Part shown: piece after piece, positions 1-5,809 of the stretch
Position numbering within the stretch: position 1 is the stretch's first letter
How the letters are laid out: every line of letters starts with the position of its first letter
NCBI GenBank assembly: GCA_010030955.1
Contig: RHBP01000063.1
Span: 1 to 9,754 of the forward strand
DNA: 9,754 nt
Origin: Synechococcaceae bacterium WBB_10_009
Lineage (GTDB): Bacteria; Cyanobacteriota; Cyanobacteriia; PCC-6307; Cyanobiaceae
Direction: 5' to 3'
Position numbers and translations under genes: made by a program
The notes under the pieces: generated by a model
What the model saw: only the letters and a program-made list of their open reading frames with translations
Databases searched by the model: none
Told to the model about the DNA's origin: nothing

Positions 1-237
1 GCCACCGCCGCCGCCAGCCTGGCGGAGCGGATCCGCCCCCAGCTGGAGCGCCAGGGCTGGTTGATCATCGGCCCCGCTCCAGCCCCGGTGGCCCGGGTGG
101 CGGGCAACAGCCGCTGGCAGCTGTTGCTGCACGGCCCGGCGACGTCGGAGCTGCCCCTGCCGGTGGAAACGGAGCTGCGCCGCCAGCTGCCCCGGGATGT
201 GTCGTTGGCGATCGACCCCGACCCGCTGGAGCTCTAG
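1..237 (+). CDS. priA: PriA, primosomal protein N' (3' end only)
   Basis: The first 78 codons of the window, in frame 1, are the C-terminal end of a protein whose start lies outside; the stop is TAG at 235-237. The visible motif IIGPAPAPVARVAGNSRWQL, followed by LLHGP and a closing block SLAIDPDPLEL, matches the C-terminal domain of the PriA replication-restart helicase, where the family has a G-P-A-P-A-P-I-x-R-x-x-x-x-R-W-Q-L pattern and ends with a V-x-x-D-V-D-P segment. PriA is a cytoplasmic 3'-5' DNA helicase that reloads the replisome at stalled forks. The helicase and zinc-binding parts are not in the window, so integrity cannot be judged. It converges tail to tail with the DUF3153 gene, and the two stops overlap in CTAG. 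SSB, which interacts with PriA in other bacteria, is encoded 3 kb away. Confidence 0.93.
   Translation, partial: ATAAASLAERIRPQLERQGWLIIGPAPAPVARVAGNSRWQLLLHGPATSELPLPVETELRRQLPRDVSLAIDPDPLEL
234..237. other. CTAG shared by the convergent stop codons of priA and the DUF3153 gene
   Basis: The palindrome CTAG gives TAG to priA on the plus strand (235-237) and TAG to the DUF3153 gene on the minus strand (236-234). No room remains for a separate terminator hairpin between the two genes. The minus-strand stop is only reached if the DUF3153 frame is shifted by one base upstream, so this assignment depends on that frameshift reading. Confidence 0.7.
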
Positions 238-1347
238 GCCGGCAGCTGGGGCAGCCCGAATCCCGCCGCCAGCCGCAGCCGTTGCAGCAGGCTCACCAGA
301 GCCAGCAGCAGCGCCACCCGCCACCCCCAGGGCCCCGAGCCCCAGACGGCTCCAGCGCCAGCTCACCAGCTCCAAGCGGTTCACGGCCCCGGGCTGCAGC
401 GACCAGCGCAGGGCCGGCGGCTCCGGCTTGCGCCGCCGCAGCGGCTGGGCCGGCAGCGGTTCGGCGCGGCGCAGGGCCCGGGGCTCCATGGGCTCGAGGG
501 TCACCGCCAGCCGGAGCCCCGGCAGGGGCTCCAGGCCCCGCAGGTCCACCGCCAGGCTGAGGCGCTGGTGCACCCCCAGCAACCAGTTGCGTTCGCGGCT
601 CTGCAGCTGTGGCGGCGGCAGGTCCACCGCCGCCAGGGCGGCGGCGCGGGCCACGCTGGTGCTGAGCAGGTCAAGGGCCTGGCCCGCCGGCAGGCTGGGG
701 GCCTGCAGCCGCAGCAGCCCGTGGTCCTGGCGGATGCGGAAAGGGCTGTCCTGGAGGCTGCGGGCCAGTTGGCGTTGCCAGGGCAGGGGCTGGCCGGTGA
801 GGGAGCGGCTGCTCTGGCTCACCTGCAAACGGCCGGGGGCGGTGACGCGCAGGGTGGTGTCGAGGTCAACGCAGCCCCCCAGCAGGGCCATGAGCGCCAG
901 CAGCACCAGCACCAGCACCGCAAACCCCAGGGGGGCGCGGGTGGCGCCGGTGGGCGGCGGCGGCGGCGGTTCCGGCAGGCGACGCCGCCGGCCGCGGCGG
1001 GCCATGGCCTGCACCTGGCCCTCCAGGGGCTCCATCTCCCCGAGGCTGGGCAGGGTCATCGACCACTCCCGCGGCCGCTGCAGCGCCGGGGCCTCCAGCA
1101 CCTCCTGCAGGTCGCGGGCCTGGCTGCGCAGGTTGGCGTCACGGCAGGCCCGCAGGCTGCGGCAGGTGGCCGCCGCCGCCGCCGTGTCCCCCTGGCCCAT
1201 TTGGGCGGTGGCCAGCAGCAGCCGCAGCTCGGCGCCGTAGCTGGAGCTCACCCCGTGCTGCTCCAGCAAGGGGGCCAACAGCCGCTGGCAGCGGCCGTAA
1301 TCGCCGCACTCCAGGGCGGCCCGGGCCTGCTCGAAACCGTCCGCCAC
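234..1347 (-). CDS. DUF3153 membrane protein with N-terminal TPR-like module; apparent 3' frameshift
   Basis: I recognise this as the cyanobacterial DUF3153 family; its function is unknown. The start is a GTG at 1347, 7 bases after the argB stop, so it is probably co-transcribed with argB. Residues 1 to about 115 are helical and TPR-like (FEQARAALECGDYGRCQRLL, then an Ala/Leu-rich pair of helices). An Arg-rich and Pro-rich stretch follows (RRRRLPEPPPPPP), then a hydrophobic segment at about 137-157 ending in LLGGC, which resembles a lipobox, and then the DUF3153 domain, mostly beta-strand and Gln/Arg/Leu-rich. The initial frame stays open past the natural end and runs antisense through priA. 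The expected C-terminal membrane helix (VALLLALVSLLQRLRLAAGF, then GLPQLPA and TAG at 234-236) is in a second frame, so one extra base must lie near 313-335, in a G-rich run (minus strand GGGGGTGGCGGGTGG). Removing one base gives about 370 residues. Either a sequencing or assembly error or a real lesion would explain this; I favour error. Confidence 0.75.
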
Positions 1348-1354
1348 GGCGGGC

Positions 1355-2254
1355 TCAGCCCTGGCCCATGCTGGCTCGGCCCACCACCATGGTGCCGATG
1401 CCGGCGTCGGTGAACACCTCCAGCAGCAGGGCATGGGGGGTGCGGCCATCCACGATGTGGGCCGCCGCCACCCCCTGGGCCAGGGCACGGATGCAGCACT
1501 CGGTTTTGGGGGTCATGCCACCGGCCACCACGCCGGAGGCGATCAGCTCACGGGCGCCGGAGAGGGTCACCGAACGGATCAGCGACGCGGGGTCGTCGCG
1601 GTCGCGCAGGATCCCGGGGGTGTCGGTGAGCAGGATCAGCTTTTCGGCCTGCAGGGCCGCCGCCAGCTCCCCGGCCACCGTGTCGGCGTTGATGTTGTGG
1701 GCCTGGCCGCTGCGGTCGGCCGCCACCGAGGAGATCACCGGGATGTAGCCGGCGTCGAGCAGGGGCAGCAGCACGGAGGGATCCACCGCGGCCACGTCCC
1801 CCACGAGGCCGTTGGCACCGTCGCCGTAGGTGCGCGCCACCACCAGGGCGCCGTCGCTGCCGCACAGGCCCACCGCCTTGGCCCCCAGGCGGTTGAGACC
1901 GTTGACGATGTGCTTGTTGACCCGCCCCACCAGCACCATCTCCACCACATCCATGGTTTCGGGGGTGGTGACCCGCAGGCCGTTGCGGAACTCCGGCTCG
2001 ATGTTCAGCCGCGCCAGCCAGTCGTTGATTTCGGGGCCGCCGCCGTGCACCACCACGGGCTTCACCCCCACGGAGGCCAGCAGCACCAGGTCGCGGTAGA
2101 CCGCATCACGCAGGTCTTCGCGGGCCATGGCGGCGCCGCCGTACTTCACCACCACCCGCCGGCCGGCGAAGCGTTGGATGTAGGGCAGGGCCTCACTCAG
2201 CACCGACACCCGCAGGGCGTCGCTGTGGTCGCTGGGGGCGGGGATGGCGCTCAA
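1355..2254 (-). CDS. argB: N-acetylglutamate kinase
   Basis: ArgB phosphorylates N-acetyl-L-glutamate with ATP, the second and usually controlled step of arginine synthesis in the cytoplasm. The sequence shows the amino-acid-kinase fold: VVVKYGGAAM (Lys37, Gly39-40), VVHGGGPEIN (about 68-77), NGLRVTT with the substrate-binding Arg (about 94), NINADTVAGELAAAL near 200, LLTDTPGIL, and GGMTPKTECCIRAL towards the C-terminus. The N-terminal helix SVLSEALPYIQRFAGR is typical of hexameric, arginine-inhibited enzymes, which in cyanobacteria are relieved by PII protein; that regulation is known for the family and not visible here. The frame is open back to 2515, but residues beyond about 2260 are out-of-frame translation of the DUF2854 gene. 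I chose the TTG at 2254 (product begins MSAIPAPSDHSDALRVSVLS, 299 aa, normal length). A GTG slightly downstream is possible, and no clear Shine-Dalgarno site is seen. Confidence 0.95.
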   Translation of the reverse strand: MSAIPAPSDHSDALRVSVLSEALPYIQRFAGRRVVVKYGGAAMAREDLRDAVYRDLVLLASVGVKPVVVHGGGPEINDWLARLNIEPEFRNGLRVTTPETMDVVEMVLVGRVNKHIVNGLNRLGAKAVGLCGSDGALVVARTYGDGANGLVGDVAAVDPSVLLPLLDAGYIPVISSVAADRSGQAHNINADTVAGELAAALQAEKLILLTDTPGILRDRDDPASLIRSVTLSGARELIASGVVAGGMTPKTECCIRALAQGVAAAHIVDGRTPHALLLEVFTDAGIGTMVVGRASMGQG

Positions 2255-2303
2255 GGCTGGCAGGGGAGTTGCACAAACGGTATCCAGGCGGGGAAGCCCG
2301 GCC

Positions 2304-2840
2304 CTAAGCGGGCAGCAGCTCCACCAGCACCTCGCCACTGCCCGGCTGGGAGAGCTTGGCCTGCAGGCCCTTGTCGAAGAAGCGCCCGAGGCGATCCTGC
2401 TTCTCCTGCCAGCGGGCGTAGGGCACCCCTTCGGTGCGGAAGCGCAGGGCCACGCCATAGGCCCCATCCACCGCCAATTCGGTGACGCTGACCAACTGGG
2501 GCGGCGCGTCCTCATCCCAGAGCTTGAGGGCCTCCAGGGAGCTCTCCAGGTGGGCCTTCTGGCCGTAGCGCCAACGGGTGACGTCCTTCACCAACTTGCG
2601 CAGGGTCTGGCTGGCGGGCAGCTGCCGCAGGGGCAGCACCGCCGCCTCCGGGGCCTGCAGCTGCGCCGGCGGCAACTCGGACGACTTGAGCGCCAGACCC
2701 CCGAGCAGGATCGGAATCCCGTAGAAGATCGTGGGCAGGCTGAGGTTGGGGTTGGCGGTGGCGTAGCCCACCCAACCGATCACCGACAGGGCGGCACCGG
2801 CGATGGTGACTAGGCTTCCAGGCGAGGTCAGAGATCCCAT
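2304..2840 (-). CDS. DUF2854 family membrane protein
   Basis: This 178-residue protein belongs to DUF2854, a family of unknown function that I know from cyanobacteria and plant chloroplasts. Two hydrophobic segments sit near the N-terminus: LVTIAGAALSVIGWVGYA (about 10-27) and LPTIFYGIPILLGGLAL (about 35-51). The second contains the family's most recognisable block, YGIPILLGGLALK, followed by SSELPPA. The remaining 120 residues are soluble and mixed charged, with a conserved-looking RWRYGQKAHLESSLEALKLW patch, and the protein ends GSGEVLVELLPA. I infer a membrane-anchored protein with a soluble C-terminal domain. The ATG at 2840 is chosen because the family starts just before the first membrane helix; an upstream in-frame start at 2909 would only add residues antisense to the neighbouring small gene. 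The argB start is 49 bases downstream, so the two may be co-transcribed. Confidence 0.88.
   Translation of the reverse strand: MGSLTSPGSLVTIAGAALSVIGWVGYATANPNLSLPTIFYGIPILLGGLALKSSELPPAQLQAPEAAVLPLRQLPASQTLRKLVKDVTRWRYGQKAHLESSLEALKLWDEDAPPQLVSVTELAVDGAYGVALRFRTEGVPYARWQEKQDRLGRFFDKGLQAKLSQPGSGEVLVELLPA
2824..2828 (+). promoter_or_regulatory. Shine-Dalgarno-like GAGGT for the small plus-strand gene
   Basis: GAGGT lies 10 bases before the ATG at 2839. It supports starting the small gene there and not at the in-frame ATG at 2803, which lies upstream of this site. The site itself lies inside the first codons of the divergent DUF2854 gene. Confidence 0.4.
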
Positions 2841-2841
2841 G
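2838..2841. other. CATG shared by two divergent start codons
   Basis: Inside CCATGG, the palindrome CATG provides the ATG of the small plus-strand gene (2839-2841) and the ATG of the DUF2854 gene on the minus strand (2840-2838). If both starts are right, each gene's leader and promoter must lie inside the other gene's coding sequence, or the transcripts are leaderless. Confidence 0.55.
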
Positions 2842-3072
2842 GCGCCATCTTCGGTCAACGGGGAGATCGGTGCGCCAGCGGCATCGCCGGGCCCCGAGCA
2901 GCCCACCACACCCGAGCTGCTGGAGCAGCTGCGCCGCGATCGCCTGTGGCTGTTGCAGCAGATTGATGGGGGGCGCTGGCCGGAGCTGCGGCTCGACCTG
3001 GCGGCCCTGGAACGGGAGCTGGGTCAGCTGCTGGAGCAGGCCCAGGAGCGGCTGGGCGGCCCCCAGGCCTGA
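2839..3072 (+). CDS. Small predicted coiled-coil protein, 77 aa, function unknown
   Basis: I do not recognise a named family, although I associate similar short proteins with this position in marine Synechococcus. Residues 1-22 are Pro/Ala/Gly-rich and probably disordered. Residues from about 23 (TTPELLEQLRRDRLWLLQQI) to about 72 are strongly helical, with heptad-like leucines in LDLAALERELGQLLEQAQE, so an alpha-helical hairpin or a coiled-coil dimer is likely. There is no signal peptide, no membrane segment and no cysteine. The ATG at 2839 is preferred because a GAGGT site precedes it; an in-frame ATG at 2803 would add 12 residues antisense to DUF2854. It diverges from DUF2854 with overlapping start codons and converges on ssb with 40 bases between stops. 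Reality is supported by composition: it has the Leu/Glu/Gln/Arg pattern of a folded helix, unlike the Gly/His/Ala-rich antisense shadows elsewhere here. Confidence 0.72.
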   Translation: MAPSSVNGEIGAPAASPGPEQPTTPELLEQLRRDRLWLLQQIDGGRWPELRLDLAALERELGQLLEQAQERLGGPQA

Positions 3073-3112
3073 TCGGCGAGGCGGCGTGGGGAGCCCAAAC
3101 GCGATGGTGGCC

Positions 3113-3631
3113 TCAGAACGGGATGTCGTCGTCGCCCTCCGGCAGGTCGGGCACCAGTGGCGAGGTGTTCCAGGTGGGCGGCTCGGGGGCTGCGGCTGCG
3201 GCGGCCGCGGCGGCGGGAGCGGCGGCGCGGGTGGGCCGCGGAGCCGCCTGGCGGGCCGGCGCGGCGCCGGCGGCGCTGGGGTTGCTGGCGGCGCTGGCGG
3301 TGGCCATCGGAGCCGGGGCGCTGCCGCCGGCGCCAATCGGATGCAGACGCGCCAGGGTGAATTCGGCGCGCTTCTCCTTAACGCCGTCCTGCCGGGTGAC
3401 GGTGTTCATCCGCAGCCGGCCCTCCACCATCAGGCGCTGGCCCACCTGCACGCGGTTTTGCAGGTCCTGGGCGAGGTTGCCCCAGCCCACCACCTTGAGC
3501 TGGCCCGGCGGATCATCGGGGCGCAGCCCCTCAAACTGCACGGCCATCTCCGCCACTGGGGTCTGGTTGTCCTGGGTGTAGCGCACCTGGGGCGCCTCCA
3601 ACACCTCCACCTCCAGCAAGCAATGGTTCAC
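3113..3631 (-). CDS. ssb: Single-stranded DNA-binding protein
   Basis: SSB coats single-stranded DNA during replication, recombination and repair and recruits partner proteins such as PriA through its acidic tail. The OB-fold occupies about residues 1-100, with the cyanobacterial signature APQVRYTQDNQTPVAEMAVQ, then LKVVGWGNLAQDLQNRVQVG and VEGRLRMNTVTRQDGVKEKR. A low-complexity linker of about 55 residues (Ala, Pro, Arg) contains a run of nine alanines. The protein ends EGDDDIPF, the conserved acidic protein-interaction tip, so the gene is complete. The GTG at 3631 is chosen because homologues begin MNHCxLEVEVLEAP; the frame is open 16 codons further up but that part looks unlike the family. 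This gives 172 residues. It is divergent from cobK with a 47-base gap, where both promoters presumably lie. It resembles the slr0925 type of Synechocystis. Confidence 0.93.
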   Translation of the reverse strand: MNHCLLEVEVLEAPQVRYTQDNQTPVAEMAVQFEGLRPDDPPGQLKVVGWGNLAQDLQNRVQVGQRLMVEGRLRMNTVTRQDGVKEKRAEFTLARLHPIGAGGSAPAPMATASAASNPSAAGAAPARQAAPRPTRAAAPAAAAAAAAAPEPPTWNTSPLVPDLPEGDDDIPF

Positions 3632-3667
3632 AGGACCGGCCAACAGCAAGGGGCCACATCCTGATGC

Positions 3668-3675
3668 AAGGGGAG
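3668..3675 (+). promoter_or_regulatory. Purine-rich ribosome-binding site deciding the cobK start
   Basis: AAGGGGAG lies 3 bases before the ATG at 3679. It falls between the two in-frame ATGs (3664 and 3679), so it supports the downstream one. The spacing is short, so this is moderate evidence only. Confidence 0.45.
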
Positions 3676-3678
3676 CCA

Positions 3679-4491
3679 ATGCACCAGGGGTTGGCCCCGG
3701 AGCCGCCGCTGATCTGGCTGCTGGCGGGCACCGGCGATGGGCCGCCCCTGGCCGCTGCCCTGCTGGAGCGGGGCTGGCGGCTGCGGGTGAGCGTGGTGAG
3801 CGCCGCGGCCGCCCGGATGTATGCGCCCCACCCCCAGCTGGCGCTGCGGGTGGGGGATCTGGCCGACGACGCGGCGGTGGCCCAGGAGCTGGAGCAGCAC
3901 CGCCCCCGCTGGGTGGTGGATGCCACCCACCCCTTTGCCCTGCGCATCAGCGAGCGGTTGGCGCGGGTCTGCGGCGGCCGCGGCCAACCGCTGCTGCGCC
4001 TGCGGCGGCCCACCGTGGGGGCTGACCCGGGCGGCGGCCCGGCCCGCTGCGAACGGCTGGCCGGCCTGGAGGCGCTGGCCGCGCTCGACCTGCGCAGCGA
4101 GCGGCTGCTGCTGGCCATCGGCTCACGCCATCTGCCCCAGGCCATCGCCGCCAGCAACGCCCGTGCCCACGTGGCGCGCATCCTCGATCGCCCGTCCAGC
4201 CTGCAGCTGGCCCTGGCGGCGGGGCTCAGCGATGGCCAGCTGGCCTGCCTGCGCCCCAGCGGCGCCCCGCAGCCGGGCGCCCTCGAACCCGGAGCCCTCG
4301 AGCGGGCCCTGTGCCGGCGCTGGTGCATCACCGCCGTGCTCTGCCGGGCCGGCGGCGGCCGCAGTGAAGCGATCTGGCACGGGGTGGCCCAACAGCTGGG
4401 GCTGCGCCTGCTGCTGCTGCAACGGCCCAGCGGACCCTGCGCCGACGGCTTGCCCCTGGAGCCGCTGCTGGAGATGCTGGGCCATGCCTGA
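3679..4491 (+). CDS. cobK: Precorrin-6A reductase (CobK/CbiJ family)
   Basis: This enzyme reduces a double bond of precorrin-6A (or cobalt-precorrin-6A) with NADPH in the corrin-ring branch of cobalamin synthesis, in the cytoplasm. Seen in the 270 residues: an N-terminal Rossmann-like LLAGTGDGPPLAAALLERG (about 14-32), the family motif VVDATHPFA (79-87), LLRLRRP, a second-half LLLAIGSRHLPQAIAAS, ILDRPSSLQLALAAGL, and a final WCITAVLCRAGGG followed by LLLLQRP, matching the W-x-I-T-x-V-V-x-K-x-S-G-G and V-x-R-P end of the family. The glycine-proline-phenylalanine stretch usual in heterotrophic CbiJ is replaced by LRPSGAP. I cannot tell from sequence whether the substrate carries cobalt. The start at 3679 is set by a purine-rich site; 3664 is the alternative. 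The last 8 bases overlap cutA, suggesting translational coupling. Confidence 0.9.
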   Translation: MHQGLAPEPPLIWLLAGTGDGPPLAAALLERGWRLRVSVVSAAAARMYAPHPQLALRVGDLADDAAVAQELEQHRPRWVVDATHPFALRISERLARVCGGRGQPLLRLRRPTVGADPGGGPARCERLAGLEALAALDLRSERLLLAIGSRHLPQAIAASNARAHVARILDRPSSLQLALAAGLSDGQLACLRPSGAPQPGALEPGALERALCRRWCITAVLCRAGGGRSEAIWHGVAQQLGLRLLLLQRPSGPCADGLPLEPLLEMLGHA

Positions 4492-4822
4492 CAACCCGGC
4501 CCCCAGCCTTTGCCTCTGCCTCACCACCGAAGCGGATGCGGAGCGCGCTGAAGCCTTGGCGGAGGCGCTGCTGCAGCGGGGCCTGGCGGCCTGCGTGGCG
4601 CTCACGCCGGTGCGCTCGCTCTACCGCTGGCGCGGGGTGCTGGAGCGCAGCCAGGAGGTGCAGCTGTTGATCAAAACCCGGCCCAGCCGCCTGGGGGAGC
4701 TGGAGGCCGCGGTGCGGCAGCTGCACAGCTACGACACCCCCGAATGGATCCACTGGCCGGCGGCGGCCAGCGCCGCCTACGGCGCCTGGGTGGCCGAGAG
4801 CGTGCCGGAGGGCTGCAGCTGA
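4484..4822 (+). CDS. cutA: CutA1 divalent-cation tolerance protein
   Basis: CutA1 proteins are small, very stable trimers with a ferredoxin-like fold, linked to copper and other divalent-metal tolerance in Escherichia coli; their biochemical role is still unsettled. The 112 residues cover the whole family: LCLCLTTEADAERAEALAEA, then QRGLAACVALTPVRSLYRW, the conserved Y-R-W, EVQLLIKTR, LHSYDTPEW (family: L-H-P-Y-x-x-P-E) and the C-terminal AASAAYGAWV. The proline of the usual H-P-Y is serine here. There is no signal peptide. The ATG at 4484 overlaps the end of cobK by 8 bases, so the two are very likely one transcript. The 3' end overlaps the tail of the convergent kinase gene by 46 bases. Confidence 0.93.
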   Translation: MPDNPAPSLCLCLTTEADAERAEALAEALLQRGLAACVALTPVRSLYRWRGVLERSQEVQLLIKTRPSRLGELEAAVRQLHSYDTPEWIHWPAAASAAYGAWVAESVPEGCS

Positions 4823-5802
4823 GCCGCCAGGGCGCGCAGATCCGCCTGGGGGCGTGGGCCCAGCTGGGTCACCACCTGGCCGGCACAGAGGGAGCCCAAA
4901 CGCCCACAATCCACCAGGTCGCGCCCCTGGCAGTAGGCCTGCAGGAAGCCGGCGGCGTAGAGGTCGCCGGCGCCGGTGGTGTCCACCAGGGGGCCGAGGT
5001 TGTAGGGCTCCACCACGTGGGTGGCATCGCCGCTGAGGATCACGGACCCCAGCTCGCTGCGGGTGAGGGCCGCCACACGGCAGCGGCCGCGCACCTGGTC
5101 GGCGGCCTCCTCAAAGCTGTTGGCCCGGTAGAGGGAGGTGATCTCCATCTCATTGGCGAACAGGATGTCGACGTGGCCATCCACCAGCTCTTGGAAGCTG
5201 TCGCGGTGGCGTTCCACGCAGAAGGCATCGGAGAGGCTCAGGGCCACCTCGGCGCCGTTGGCACGGGCCACCTCGGCGGCGGCGATGAACGCCCGTTTGG
5301 CCTCATCGCTGTCCCAGAGGTAGCCCTCCAGGTAAAGCACCCGGGCCTGGGCCACCAGGTCGAGGTCCAGGTCGCCGGGGTCCAGCCCCACGGAGGCCCC
5401 TAGGTAGGTGCACATGGTGCGCTGGGCGTCGGGGGTGACCAGGATCAGGCAGCGGGCCGTGGAGGGGCCTGTGGTGGCGGCGGGGGTGTCGAAGCGGGCC
5501 CCCACGGCGCGGATGTCGTGGGCAAAGATGCCGCCGAGCTGGTCGTCGCGCACGCGGCCGATGAAGCCGGCGCGCCCCCCCAGCTGGGCGATGCCCGCCA
5601 AGGTGTTGGCGGCGGAGCCGCCGGAGGTTTCCAGGCCGGGGCCAACGTTGCCGTAGAGGCGTTCGGCCTGCTGCTCATCCACCAGGGCCATGGTGCCCTT
5701 GGTGAGCTCGAAGCGCTCCAGCAGGGCATCGTCCACCTGCACGAGCACATCCACGATGGCGTTGCCGATGCCGACAACGTCGAGGCTCTTGGGGGTGGTC
5801 AT
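4777..5802 (-). CDS. PfkB-family sugar/nucleoside kinase, adenosine kinase-like
   Basis: This is a ribokinase/PfkB-family kinase, probably using adenosine to make AMP or a related nucleoside or sugar. The 341 residues show the N-terminal substrate segment VVGIGNAIVDVLVQVDD (9-25), the glycine-rich SGGSAAN (60-66), and the C-terminal signature DTTGAGDLYAAGF with the catalytic base Asp280. Between them lie RTMCTYLGAS, LYLEGYLWD and FANEMEITSLY, which recur in the bacterial adenosine-kinase-like group annotated as sugar kinases. Substrate specificity cannot be read from sequence; fructokinase or ribokinase activity remains possible. The ATG at 5802 is 7 bases after the purA stop, so co-transcription with purA is likely, and the shared product AMP is a contextual argument for adenosine as substrate. 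Its last 46 bases overlap the end of cutA on the opposite strand. Confidence 0.88.
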   Translation of the reverse strand: MTTPKSLDVVGIGNAIVDVLVQVDDALLERFELTKGTMALVDEQQAERLYGNVGPGLETSGGSAANTLAGIAQLGGRAGFIGRVRDDQLGGIFAHDIRAVGARFDTPAATTGPSTARCLILVTPDAQRTMCTYLGASVGLDPGDLDLDLVAQARVLYLEGYLWDSDEAKRAFIAAAEVARANGAEVALSLSDAFCVERHRDSFQELVDGHVDILFANEMEITSLYRANSFEEAADQVRGRCRVAALTRSELGSVILSGDATHVVEPYNLGPLVDTTGAGDLYAAGFLQAYCQGRDLVDCGRLGSLCAGQVVTQLGPRPQADLRALAAQLQPSGTLSATQAP

Positions 5803-5809
5803 GCGGTGA

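Noticed and set aside
1433..2485. A 350-codon open frame on the plus strand opposite argB, plus others at 197-1413
   Set aside because: These are shadows of the argB and DUF3153 genes, with His/Gly/Gln-rich or Arg/Ser-rich composition and no family features.
2255..2515. Extended N-terminus of the argB frame back to 2515
   Set aside because: The extra residues are Arg/Ser/Trp-rich out-of-frame translation of the DUF2854 gene. ArgB homologues start near SVLSEALPYIQ, so the TTG at 2254 was preferred.
3073..3112. Possible bidirectional terminator between the small gene and ssb
   Set aside because: I found no stem with a following T-run on either strand in this 40-base gap.
3181..3330. GCG/GCC repeat-like tract as a possible microsatellite or mobile-element scar
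   Set aside because: It is explained by the Ala/Pro/Arg linker codons of ssb; no terminal repeats or target duplications are present.
2870..3664. A 264-codon plus-strand frame spanning the small gene and ssb
   Set aside because: Its composition is Gly/Arg/Cys/Trp-rich and it runs antisense to ssb and out of frame with the coiled-coil gene.
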